A stretch of 64,000 nt of DNA from Allodiplogaster sudhausi (lineage: Eukaryota; Nematoda; Chromadorea; Rhabditida; Diplogasteridae): NCBI GenBank assembly GCA_945643635.1, contig CALZFC010000060.1, forward strand, positions 634,501-698,500, read 5' to 3'. The position numbers and the translations under genes were made by a program. Positions 42,943 to 54,800 of this stretch are shown here, one piece after another (position 1 is the stretch's first letter; the number at the start of each line of letters is the position of its first letter). The notes under the pieces were generated by a model, which ran no database searches, was not told where the DNA came from, and was given only the letters and a program-made list of their open reading frames with translations.

Positions 42943-42984
42943 CTTTCTTTCTCTTCTTGCACTCCAACTAAAAACTCATAAGAT

Positions 42985-43195
42985 CTTTTTTAACTCCCTA
43001 AGCTTAGCTGAGACCCTGAACTCTAAAAACTCCTTAACTCTTCTTTAACTCCCTAAGCATAGCTGAGACGCTGAACTCTAAAAACTCCTTAACTCTTCTT
43101 TAACTCCCTAAGCTTAGCTGAGACGCTGAACTCTAAAAACTCCTTAACTCTTCTTTAACTCCCTAAGCTTAGCTGAGACCATGAACTCTAAAACT
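42985..43195 (+). repeat. 55-bp minisatellite, array 3
   Basis: Nearly four copies; the TAACTCCC phrase recurs every 55 bases (42991, 43046, ...). Confidence 0.8.
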
Positions 43196-43259
43196 TTTTT
43201 TTGTTCTTTAGCTCCCTAAAATAGCGGTACTCCCGGAAATAGCGTAACTTAGTTAACTA

Positions 43260-44032
43260 TTCCTCTAGATAGTTCACAAGCAGAAACGGCTCTCGGAGCA
43301 AAATGCATGGGAGAAATAGAGGAGAGCAAGCAAGAGAGCGAGAGAAAGCGACGAGAGTCATTTTGTCTCTCTGCAAAAATCTGCATTTTTTCGTGGCCAT
43401 TGAACGCATTCACAAGCCATTTAAAGTTTTTAGCACGATGTCAACATATGTGTGTCTTTCCATTAAAACACATTAAAACACTTACAAAGAGACCGAAAGT
43501 TGACTCTCTCTCTATACCAGTGAATTGTACAAAGTAAGAGCTTTGTAATGAGCTACAGAGAGATGTATATAATTCACGTTGAGCGTTCTCACAGACACTT
43601 ACAAGTACACGATCAAGTCCTGAAGTAGCCTGTTCACTTAGAAAGTAAGAGAGAGAGAGACGACATAGAGAGAGAGAGAAAGAGAGAGAGACAGTTCTAT
43701 CATGTCTCTCACACTCTACTCTTACTCTCTGATTTTTTTTGTAATTTTATGTAACCTTTAAAGCAGTAAAACTCTTAAAATAATAATTTTTTGGCACTTT
43801 GCCAGCATTCCAAGTACGCACACTCAGCATCATGAACTCCCTTCGAAAACTCGGCAAGTGTAGGTTGCGCAAATTCATAGGCATCCAGCGCTTTCTTTCA
43901 AACGCCGGTTTAGTTACCCAAGTTTGAGGTAGCTCCTCACTCTTGGGTCTTCCTGGCTCTGCATTCCGTTCGGCGAATTCCAGGCACCGCCTCACGGTTG
44001 GTTAGCCTGTGAGCCTGGCCGCTCATTTTTTG
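43260..44032. repeat. Composite repeat unit, copy 4 (R1 mostly deleted)
   Basis: R1 is cut after about 100 bases and joined to R2. R3 is retained to the Sm-like motif. Confidence 0.7.
43907..44032 (+). ncRNA. SL1-like candidate, copy 4 (3' end replaced)
   Basis: SL1-like 22-mer at 43907-43928, GT donor, same stem-loop, and Sm-like ATTTTTTG at 44025-44032. The terminal hairpin of the other copies is missing, replaced by minisatellite sequence. Confidence 0.45.
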
Positions 44033-44053
44033 ATGTTCCTTGCGAACACATGG

Positions 44054-44285
44054 AATGGCCTTCTTAGCTTGACGTTACGTCGAGCTGAGATGGCCTTCTT
44101 GGCTTGACGTGACGTCGAGCTGAGATGGCCTTCTTGGCTTGACGTGACGTCGAGTTGAGATGGCCTTCTTGGCTTGACGTGACGTCGAGCTGAGATGGCC
44201 TTCTTGGCTTGACGTGACGTCGAGCTGAGATGGCCTTCTTGGCTTCTTGAAGTGACGTCGAGTTGAGATGGCCTTCTTGGCTTGA
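44054..44285 (+). repeat. 35-bp minisatellite, array 4
   Basis: About 6.5 copies of the 35-bp unit. Confidence 0.8.
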
Positions 44286-45704
44286 CCACAAAAACTCTTT
44301 AAAATAGAATTAAAAATAGAGAGAGCCTAAAAGAGCCGCCTCTCTCTATGGTGTCGGATGCTGCAGAGAAAAGCGGTTCTTCTGATGCATCTTAAGTAAT
44401 TAAAGTACAACGATAAAGTGTCTCTCTCGCAGCTTGGCAAGTTGCCAAGCGCCATTCAAGACATGGAGCCATATGAAATTTTTGGTCGAAAAGCCGTCAA
44501 GTATAGTGTGCGCCGGTTCATGGGCATCCCAGACATCGGTTTAATCGGCGAATTCAAGGCACCGCCACACGGTTGGTTTGCGAACACATGGAATGGCCTT
44601 CTTAGCTTGATGTGACGTCGAGCTGAGATGGACTTCTTGGCTTAACGTGACGTCGAGCTGAGATGGCCTTCTTAGCTCAACGTGTTGTGGTGTCGGGAAA
44701 GGCAATTTCTTTGTATCTTGCTTCATTTTTATCGCAGAAACAAAGTTGATTGCTCAAAATGACCAGAAAAATTTGAAGATTTCAATAGTAGCACTTAGAA
44801 CACATGATAAGAAGAGCACTTAGCAATAGAGCTTTGTAAAAAACTCTTTAAAATAGAATTAAAAATAGAGAGCGCTTAAAAGAGCCACCGCTCTCTATGT
44901 TGTCGGATGCAGCAGAGAAAGACGGTTCTTCTGATGTATCTAACGTCGTGAAAGTACAACGTTAAAGTTTCTCTCTCGCCACTGGGCACGCTGCCAAACG
45001 AATCAAAACATGCAGCCATATGTACTCGGTTTGTACTTTCTTTTTGTATTTTCTACGCTTTAATATGGCTCTCCTTTGATGTAAAATAGCTTATTACAGA
45101 GCTCTCAGTCTGCACATTTTATATATCTAACTCTTTCTCTGTATCTCTCGCAATCACTGTCTCTCTCTCAAGTTAAACACATTTATCCCGCATACATCTT
45201 TCTCTCATGTCTTTGGCATACTCAGCGAAATAGCGTTGCGCAGAGAAAATAATTTTGGTCGAAAAGCCGTCAAGTATAGGTTGCGCTGGTTTACGGGCAT
45301 CCCAGAACTCGGTTTCTTCGAGGCGCAGCCTCATGTTTGTTCCTGGCTCCGCATTTCGTTGAGCCGGAATGGCCTTCTTGGTTCTGCATTCAGTGGAACT
45401 GAGAACTGAGTTGGCCGTCTCGGCTTGACGTGCCGTGGAGCTGAGAGAGCCTTCTTGGCTCGGCGTTACGTCGAGCTGAGGTGGCCTTCTTAGCTCTACG
45501 TGCAGTGGAGCCGGGATAGGCCTTTTTAAATAGTTTTTTTTATTAATAGTAAAATGACAATGTGAAGCTTAGAATTACCTGAAAAATTAGGAGTCTTTAT
45601 TAGTGCAGAGAATTACTTAAACTCTCATACTTAGCATGCTTTCTGATGTGCTGTATTCGTAAGCTCTTTGGCGTGCTCTGAACTCTTCTTCAAACCTTTG
45701 ATGT
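44252..45704. repeat. 1.45-kb segmental duplication, copy B
   Basis: Direct duplicate of 41490-42942 (see copy A). Downstream it switches to sequence matching 37.16 kb. Confidence 0.8.
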
Positions 45705-45739
45705 TTTCCTTTCTCTTCTTGCACTCCAGCTAAAAACTC

Positions 45740-46150
45740 ATTACATCTTCTTTAACTCCCTAAGCTTAGCTGAGACCCTTAACTCTAAAAACTCCTTAAC
45801 TCTTCTTACTTAAACTCTCATACTTAGCATGCTTTATGATATGCTGTATTCGTAAGCTCTTTAGCGTGCTCTGAACTCTTCTTCAAACCTTTGATGTCTT
45901 TCTTTCTCTTCTTGCACTCCAACTAAAAACTCATTAGATCTTTTTTAACTCCCTAAGCTTAGCTTAGACCCTGAACTCTAAAAACTCCTTAACTCTTCTT
46001 TAACTCCCTAAGCATAGCTGAGACGCTGAACTCTAAAAACTCCTTAACTCTTCTTTAACTCCCTAAGCTTAGCTGAGACCCTGAACTCTAAAAACTCCTT
46101 AACTCTTCTTTAACTCCCTAAGCTTAGCTGAGACCATGAACTCTAAAACT
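45740..46150 (+). repeat. 55-bp minisatellite, array 4
   Basis: As array 1, which it matches copy for copy at an offset of about 8.54 kb. Confidence 0.8.
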
Positions 46151-46590
46151 TTTTTTTTTCTTTAGCTCCCTAAAATAGCGGTACTCCCGGAAATAGCGTA
46201 ACTTAGTTAAGAGAGCCTCTCTGTAAGACTCAAGGAGACGTCCATACAGCCCTGCCCTAGATGCAAGATTGCGGATCCAAACATTGAGGATGTGATCAGA
46301 CATGACCAAGGGCCTATCTATTAACTTTTTGGGAAAATTTTATTTTTATAAAAATTTTCTCTCCAGGAATACCTTAAAGTGTGTTAAAAATTTGAAAATT
46401 CATATCGGGCTTTAAAGTCAACATTTTTTGATATCCTTTTTTTCTTTCGATTTCTCGTCGAATGCTTAATAAAAAGTGTGTTGGGACTTTCCTCAAAAAG
46501 TTTCATTTTAGTTATTTAATTTCGTCATGAATTTTTGTTTTCGCTCGTTGAGTACCTTAACCTCATTTGTGCGTGGGATTTTTGTTTCAG

Positions 46591-46793
46591 ATTAAAGAGC
46601 ATGAAAAACTGTATAACATATCTCAGAACCAAGGTCAACGTCTTTCCCCCAAGCCCCGAAAAAGTTACGAGAATAGGAGCAACTCTCGCCGGGACGATTG
46701 CGCAAAATGGCTACAACGGGCCACATTTGAGACGCCCATTGAAGATAAACAGATTGTTCTATTCAGAAAGTTATTCTTTTCAATATTTGTCTG
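46591..46793 (+). CDS. Possible 3' exon of an unrecognised host gene
   Basis: After a good acceptor (TTTGTTTCAG at 46581-46590) the frame stays open for 67 codons to TGA 46792-46794. The first 50 residues are polar and basic (SPKPRKSYENRSNSRRDD), then hydrophobic. It lies in the unique island between repeat regions. I cannot assign a family. Confidence 0.3.
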
Positions 46794-47127
46794 AGAAATT
46801 TTCACTCAAAGCGTGATTAATTGATAAAATCCGGAAAAATCAAATTTTCAAGCATTTTGGAAAATGGATGAAAACCTATTTCATGAAGATTAATGCGCAC
46901 GAGCTTACTGAAAACAATAGTTTAATAGTTATGTCTTGTAGAGCACAAAATTCTACACAATGTATGTTCAAAGCAGATTGTTTTCACTTTCCATTTGCCC
47001 CGAAAAGGTGATTTCAAATGCGCCGTCCGAGCAAAAATTTGCTTCGGGTATTTTGTCTATAAATGCGATAATTTTATTAATCGCTGTTTTCGTTCCAAAT
47101 AACAAGGTATTTCGTGTTCCTGGTATC

Positions 47128-47296
47128 GAACAACATCTCTAGGCCAGATTGTATACAATTTTTTTTTTACTTTTGACTGCCTATTTTTCGCCATGAGAGA
47201 CTTGATTGTGGAAGGAGAAGGACAAAAATTTGTATCGGGTGTTTTGTTTATAAACGCGAAAAATATAAATGAGATTCAACATGTAAATTCGCTATT
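47128..47296 (+). repeat. Inverted repeat, left arm
   Basis: 169 bases from GAACAACATCTCTAGGCC to AAATTCGCTATT that recur in inverse orientation at 48609-48778 with only about three differences seen. The two arms bracket the EGF-like/TM gene fragment. Confidence 0.85.
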
Positions 47297-47348
47297 TATG
47301 AAAAGGTTTATCCTTCATTGTAATACTTAATAAAATTTAATTTCAGCA

Positions 47349-47765
47349 ATGTTGCTAGTCGTTGTTCTGACCAGTTGCCTGACCATTCGCAGTGTCATAC
47401 GGTAACTTGAATTGTCATCAACGGTCAAATATTTTCTTTTTTTGTCATGTTCATTCCTAAATGTTTTTTTAATGATATCATTAACGTTTATTTTCTATTG
47501 TCATATTCAGAGATGTGTGATTGCCCAGTCAACACGGTGTGTAAGAAAGTCAGTGACTTCGAGTATGAGTGTGAATGCGCTGTTGGTTTCACCGGTGAAA
47601 TGTGCATACCTGGTTCGTTTTATAGTATTCTGGCGATGACTACAGATCTCGTAAATATTAGTTCCAGAGTCCTCTGGCACTGCCTACTGGATGATCCTGG
47701 GCTTCATTCTGGCGCTGATGCTTATCTTGATCTTCTGCTACATGATCTACAGGAAGAAGCGAGAC
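47349..47765 (+). CDS. EGF-like single-pass membrane protein fragment
   Basis: Possible exon 1 at 47349-47401 (MLLVVVLTSCLTIRSVI, signal-like, before GTAACT). Exon 2, 47511-47612, encodes one EGF-like domain with six cysteines (CDCPVNTVC ... CECAVGFTGEMC; the C-x-C-x8-C end is canonical). Exon 3, 47668-47765, encodes a membrane helix (WMILGFILALMLILIFCYMI) and a stop-transfer YRKKRD before GTAAGT. Exons 2 and 3 join in phase. Exon 1 to exon 2 does not: the predicted join meets a stop. Either exon 1 is wrong or the gene is broken. It could be a ligand precursor or a small receptor. Confidence 0.5.
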
Positions 47766-48608
47766 GTAAGTTGCCATCTGTGAATATAAGCTCCGAAAAG
47801 CGGATCATTCTCCTGTTTCGTAGTTGGATCGTTTTTTTCCTCGGAAAAGGACGAGTGTTATTTCTCTCATTTTGTTGAACGAACTCCCATTCTCACCATT
47901 GTTCTTCTGTGACCTGCGAAATAGCACCCCATAGTGAGAATAAGGACCCGGCACTTGAAATAGCGCATAATCGGTTTGATGATTACCCTTCTCTAATTGG
48001 CTCAGGGTGTACTAAACAGAAATGTCCATCATAAATGATTAGTGCCGAATGTAATAGGGGAAATTTTTCTCTCGGCAAACTTTTATTCCAAAGAACTTCA
48101 TTGAAATTTTCCAGCCGACAACGATTTTCAGGGCTACCGCCTTATCGATGTCTAGAAGTCAAATGCTCTCTCGCCCTTGTGTCAGGCAAAAAGGTGCGAA
48201 TTCGCGAGCAATTATGGCTTTATTAAGGTTACAACAATACTTTTACATCATAAATACTTATCATTTTGCTTCACCCATGTAAATGACTTGTCGGACGTTA
48301 TAAGTTATTTTTCTCTCTTTGGATATGTTCTCTACGGCATCAGTTACGAAATAAAGCCTTTGATTCATCACACAATTAGTGCAGAAGAGAACAATTTCCG
48401 TCGTCAAGTGCATGAATTCTCTATAACGAACAATCCATGAATGCCAGATTTGGGCCGATTCTCCTTTTCTGCTTTCAATTGACTCATATGATACATAGCT
48501 GAAGAATTTGGAGCGGTTGCATCATATTTTTTTGCTGTGTACTGTCTTTCGAACTGTAAAGGACTGATACATTTCTGGCATATACATTTAGTCAATAACT
48601 GCGAAGTG

Positions 48609-48778
48609 AATAGCGAATTTACATGTTGAATCTCATTTATATTTTTCGCGTTTATAAACAAAACACCCGATACAAATTTTTGTCCTTCTCCTTCCACAAT
48701 CAAGTCTCTCATGGCGAAAAATAGGCAGTCAAAAGTAAAAAAAAAAATTGTCCACAATCTGGCCTAGAGATGTTGTTC
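48609..48778 (-). repeat. Inverted repeat, right arm
   Basis: Inverse copy of 47128-47296. It ends exactly where a 42-bp palindrome and then the satellite array begin. Confidence 0.85.
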
Positions 48779-48874
48779 TCAACTCGACATCACGTCAAGC
48801 CAAGAAGGACATCTCTGCTTGACGTGACGTCGAGCAGAGATGTCCTTCTTGGCTTGACGTGATGTCGAGTTGAG
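48778..48874. repeat. Perfect 42-bp inverted repeat (fold-back) at the island/satellite junction
   Basis: 48778-48819 is the exact reverse complement of 48833-48874, separated by 13 bases (TGACGTGACGTCG). The arms are 35-bp minisatellite sequence in opposite orientations. Confidence 0.85.
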
Positions 48875-51800
48875 ATGGCCTTCTTGGCTTGACGTGAAGC
48901 CAAGAAGGCCATCAAGTATAGTGTGCGCCGGTTCATGGGCATCCCAGAAAAAAACTCTTTAAAATAGAATTAAAAATAGAGAGAGCTTAAAAGAGCCGCC
49001 TCTCTCTATGGCGTCGGATGCAGCAGAGAAAAGCGGTTATTCTGATGCATCTTAAGTAATTAAAGTACAACGATAAAGTGTCTCTCTCGCAGCTTGGCAA
49101 GTTGCCAAGCGCCATTCAAGACATGGAGCCATATGAAATTTTTGGTCGAAAAGCCGTCAAGTATAGTGTGCGCCGGTTCATGGGCATCCCAGAAATCGGT
49201 TTAATCGGCGAATTCAAGGCACCGCCACACGGTTGGTTCGCCTGTGGGCCTGGCCGCTCATTTTTTGCCGTTACTTGCGAACGCATAGAACCGCTGCTTT
49301 GGCGGTTCCTTGCGAACGCTTGGAGCTGCAGGTTCTGCGGTTCCTTGCGACCGTGTGGAACTGCAGTTTTTGCGGCCAGGCTCATTTAGAGCAATCTGAA
49401 ATAAAGGAAGCATATTAAAACTATCACTCCGAGCTGATATTCTCTTCTAATCTTTGTGTGCAGTTGAGCCAGCCATATGTAATCACAAGTCTTTAATTTA
49501 GCGTAAAACATTTAGAGAGAGCTCGGAAGCTGTGTCTCTCTCTATCCTACATTTTTCTACAGAGAAAGGCGGTTTTTTTAAAGCTATGTAATGTTGTATA
49601 AAAGTAAGTCTGAACGATTAGACTTTTAAAAGAAGTTTCCTCATCCGAGGTCTGAGAACAAAAAAAATTGGCCCCGCTGAGAAAAAAATTTTGGTCGAAA
49701 AGCCGTCAAGTATAGTGTGCGCCGGTTCATGGGCATCCCAGAAATCGGTTTAATCGGCGAATTCCAGGCACCCCCTCACGGTTGGTTAGCCTGTGAGCCT
49801 GGTCGCTCATTTTTTGCTGTTCCTTGCGAAAACATGTTATGGCCTTCTTGGCTTGACGTGACGTTGAGCTGAGCTGGCCTTCTTGGCTTGGCGTGACGTC
49901 GAGCTGGGATAGCCTTCTTGGCTTGACGTGTCGTCGAGCTGAGATGGCCTTCTTGGCTTGAGGTGAAGTCGAGCTGGGATAGCCTTCTTAGCTTGACGTG
50001 ACGTCGAGCAGAGATGTCCTTCTTGGCTTGACGTGATGTCGAGTTGAGATGGCCTTCTTGGCTTGACGTGAAGCCAAGAAGGCCATCAAGTATAGTGTGC
50101 GCCGGTTCATGGGCATCCCAGAAAAAAACTCTTTAAAATAGAATTAAAAATAGAGAGAGCTTAAAAGAGCCGCCTCTCTCTATGGCGTCGGATGCAGCAG
50201 AGAAAAGCGGTTATTCTGATGCATCTTAAGTAATTAAAGTACAACGATAAAGTGTCTCTCTCGCAGCTTGGCAAGTTGCCAAGCGCCATTCAAGACATGG
50301 AGCCATATGAAATTTTTGGTCGAAAAGCCGTCAAGTATAGTGTGCGCCGGTTCATGGGCATCCCAGAAATCGGTTTAATCGGCGAATTCAAGGCACCGCC
50401 ACACGGTTGGTTCGCCTGTGGGCCTGGCCGCTCATTTTTTGCCGTTACTTGCGAACGCATAGAACCGCTGCTTTGGCGGTTCCTTGCGAACGCTTGGAGC
50501 TGCAGGTTCTGCGGTTCCTTGCGACCGTGTGGAACTGCAGTTTTTGCGGCCAGGCTCATTTAGAGCAATCTGAAATAAAGGAAGCATATTAAAACTATCA
50601 CTCCGAGCTGATATTCTCTTCTAATCTTTGTGTGCAGTTGAGCCAGCCATATGTAATCACAAGTCTTTAATTTAGCGTAAAACATTTAGAGAGAGCTCGG
50701 AAGCTGTGTCTCTCTCTATCCTACATTTTTCTACAGAGAAAGGCGGTTTTTTTAAAGCTATGTAATGTTGTATAAAAGTAAGTCTGAACGATTAGACTTT
50801 TAAAAGAAGTTTCCTCATCCGAGGTCTGAGAACAAAAAAAATTGGCCCCGCTGAGAAAAAAATTTTGGTCGAAAAGCCGTCAAGTATAGTGTGCGCCGGT
50901 TCATGGGCATCCCAGAAATCGGTTTAATCGGCGAATTCCAGGCACCCCCTCACGGTTGGTTAGCCTGTGAGCCTGGTCGCTCATTTTTTGCTGTTCCTTG
51001 CGAAAACATGTTATGGCCTTCTTGGCTTGACGTGACGTTGAGCTGAGCTGGCCTTCTTGGCTTGGCGTGACGTCGAGCTGGGATAGCCTTCTTGGCTTGA
51101 CGTGTCGTCGAGCTGAGATGGCCTTCTTGGCTTGAGGTGAAGTCGAGCTGGGATAGCCTTCTTAGCTTGACGTGACGTCGAGCAGAGATGTCCTTCTTGG
51201 CTTGACGTGATGTCGAGTTGAGATGGCCTTCTTGGCTTGACGTGAAGCCAAGAAGGCCATCAAGTATAGTGTGCGCCGGTTCATGGGCATCCCAGAAAAA
51301 AACTCTTTAAAATAGAATTAAAAATAGAGAGAGCTTAAAAGAGCCGCCTCTCTCTATGGCGTCGGATGCAGCAGAGAAAAGCGGTTATTCTGATGCATCT
51401 TAAGTAATTAAAGTACAACGATAAAGTGTCTCTCTCGCAGCTTGGCAAGTTGCCAAGCGCCATTCAAGACATGGAGCCATATGAAATTTTTGGTCGAAAA
51501 GCCGTCAAGTATAGTGTGCGCCGGTTCATGGGCATCCCAGAAATCGGTTTAATCGGCGAATTCAAGGCACCGCCACACGGTTGGTTCGCCTGTGGGCCTG
51601 GCCGCTCATTTTTTGCCGTTACTTGCGAACGCATAGAACCGCTGCTTTGGCGGTTCCTTGCGAACGCTTGGAGCTGCAGGTTCTGCGGTTCCTTGCGACC
51701 GTGTGGAACTGCAGTTTTTGCGGCCAGGCTCATTTAGAGCAATCTGAAATAAAGGAAGCATATTAAAACTATCACTCCGAGCTGATATTCTCTTCTAATC

Positions 51801-54800
51801 TTTGTGTGCAGTTGAGCCAGCCATATGTAATCACAAGTCTTTAATTTAGCGTAAAACATTTAGAGAGAGCTCGGAAGCTGTGTCTCTCTCTATCCTACAT
51901 TTTTCTACAGAGAAAGGCGGTTTTTTTAAAGCTATGTAATGTTGTATAAAAGTAAGTCTGAACGATTAGACTTTTAAAAGAAGTTTCCTCATCCGAGGTC
52001 TGAGAACAAAAAAAATTGGCCCCGCTGAGAAAAAAATTTTGGTCGAAAAGCCGTCAAGTATAGTGTGCGCCGGTTCATGGGCATCCCAGAAATCGGTTTA
52101 ATCGGCGAATTCCAGGCACCCCCTCACGGTTGGTTAGCCTGTGAGCCTGGTCGCTCATTTTTTGCTGTTCCTTGCGAAAACATGTTATGGCCTTCTTGGC
52201 TTGACGTGACGTTGAGCTGAGCTGGCCTTCTTGGCTTGGCGTGACGTCGAGCTGGGATAGCCTTCTTGGCTTGACGTGTCGTCGAGCTGAGATGGCCTTC
52301 TTGGCTTGAGGTGAAGTCGAGCTGGGATAGCCTTCTTAGCTTGACGTGACGTCGAGCAGAGATGTCCTTCTTGGCTTGACGTGATGTCGAGTTGAGATGG
52401 CCTTCTTGGCTTGACGTGAAGCCAAGAAGGCCATCAAGTATAGTGTGCGCCGGTTCATGGGCATCCCAGAAAAAAACTCTTTAAAATAGAATTAAAAATA
52501 GAGAGAGCTTAAAAGAGCCGCCTCTCTCTATGGCGTCGGATGCAGCAGAGAAAAGCGGTTATTCTGATGCATCTTAAGTAATTAAAGTACAACGATAAAG
52601 TGTCTCTCTCGCAGCTTGGCAAGTTGCCAAGCGCCATTCAAGACATGGAGCCATATGAAATTTTTGGTCGAAAAGCCGTCAAGTATAGTGTGCGCCGGTT
52701 CATGGGCATCCCAGAAATCGGTTTAATCGGCGAATTCAAGGCACCGCCACACGGTTGGTTCGCCTGTGGGCCTGGCCGCTCATTTTTTGCCGTTACTTGC
52801 GAACGCATAGAACCGCTGCTTTGGCGGTTCCTTGCGAACGCTTGGAGCTGCAGGTTCTGCGGTTCCTTGCGACCGTGTGGAACTGCAGTTTTTGCGGCCA
52901 GGCTCATTTAGAGCAATCTGAAATAAAGGAAGCATATTAAAACTATCACTCCGAGCTGATATTCTCTTCTAATCTTTGTGTGCAGTTGAGCCAGCCATAT
53001 GTAATCACAAGTCTTTAATTTAGCGTAAAACATTTAGAGAGAGCTCGGAAGCTGTGTCTCTCTCTATCCTACATTTTTCTACAGAGAAAGGCGGTTTTTT
53101 TAAAGCTATGTAATGTTGTATAAAAGTAAGTCTGAACGATTAGACTTTTAAAAGAAGTTTCCTCATCCGAGGTCTGAGAACAAAAAAAATTGGCCCCGCT
53201 GAGAAAAAAATTTTGGTCGAAAAGCCGTCAAGTATAGTGTGCGCCGGTTCATGGGCATCCCAGAAATCGGTTTAATCGGCGAATTCCAGGCACCCCCTCA
53301 CGGTTGGTTAGCCTGTGAGCCTGGTCGCTCATTTTTTGCTGTTCCTTGCGAAAACATGTTATGGCCTTCTTGGCTTGACGTGACGTTGAGCTGAGCTGGC
53401 CTTCTTGGCTTGGCGTGACGTCGAGCTGGGATAGCCTTCTTGGCTTGACGTGTCGTCGAGCTGAGATGGCCTTCTTGGCTTGAGGTGAAGTCGAGCTGGG
53501 ATAGCCTTCTTAGCTTGACGTGACGTCGAGCAGAGATGTCCTTCTTGGCTTGACGTGATGTCGAGTTGAGATGGCCTTCTTGGCTTGACGTGAAGCCAAG
53601 AAGGCCATCAAGTATAGTGTGCGCCGGTTCATGGGCATCCCAGAAAAAAACTCTTTAAAATAGAATTAAAAATAGAGAGAGCTTAAAAGAGCCGCCTCTC
53701 TCTATGGCGTCGGATGCAGCAGAGAAAAGCGGTTATTCTGATGCATCTTAAGTAATTAAAGTACAACGATAAAGTGTCTCTCTCGCAGCTTGGCAAGTTG
53801 CCAAGCGCCATTCAAGACATGGAGCCATATGAAATTTTTGGTCGAAAAGCCGTCAAGTATAGTGTGCGCCGGTTCATGGGCATCCCAGAAATCGGTTTAA
53901 TCGGCGAATTCAAGGCACCGCCACACGGTTGGTTCGCCTGTGGGCCTGGCCGCTCATTTTTTGCCGTTACTTGCGAACGCATAGAACCGCTGCTTTGGCG
54001 GTTCCTTGCGAACGCTTGGAGCTGCAGGTTCTGCGGTTCCTTGCGACCGTGTGGAACTGCAGTTTTTGCGGCCAGGCTCATTTAGAGCAATCTGAAATAA
54101 AGGAAGCATATTAAAACTATCACTCCGAGCTGATATTCTCTTCTAATCTTTGTGTGCAGTTGAGCCAGCCATATGTAATCACAAGTCTTTAATTTAGCGT
54201 AAAACATTTAGAGAGAGCTCGGAAGCTGTGTCTCTCTCTATCCTACATTTTTCTACAGAGAAAGGCGGTTTTTTTAAAGCTATGTAATGTTGTATAAAAG
54301 TAAGTCTGAACGATTAGACTTTTAAAAGAAGTTTCCTCATCCGAGGTCTGAGAACAAAAAAAAATTGGCCCCGCTGAGAAAAAAATTTTGGTCGAAAAGC
54401 CGTCAAGTATAGTGTGCGCCGGTTCATGGGCATCCCAGAAATCGGTTTAATCGGCGAATTCCAGGCACCCCCTCACGGTTGGTTAGCCTGTGAGCCTGGT
54501 CGCTCATTTTTTGCTGTTCCTTGCGAAAACATGTTATGGCCTTCTTGGCTTGACGTGACGTTGAGCTGAGCTGGCCTTCTTGGCTTGGCGTGACGTCGAG
54601 CTGGGATAGCCTTCTTGGCTTGACGTGTCGTCGAGCTGAGATGGCCTTCTTGGCTTGAGGTGAAGTCGAGCTGGGATAGCCTTCTTAGCTTGACGTGACG
54701 TCGAGCAGAGATGTCCTTCTTGGCTTGACGTGATGTCGAGTTGAGATGGCCTTCTTGGCTTGACGTGAAGCCAAGAAGGCCATCAAGTATAGTGTGCGCC

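Noticed and set aside
49078..49389. 103-residue + strand ORF repeated in all satellite units
   Set aside because: It has no ATG at its start, no recognisable domain and is conserved only as part of the identical DNA unit. The overlapping reverse ORF is equally conserved.
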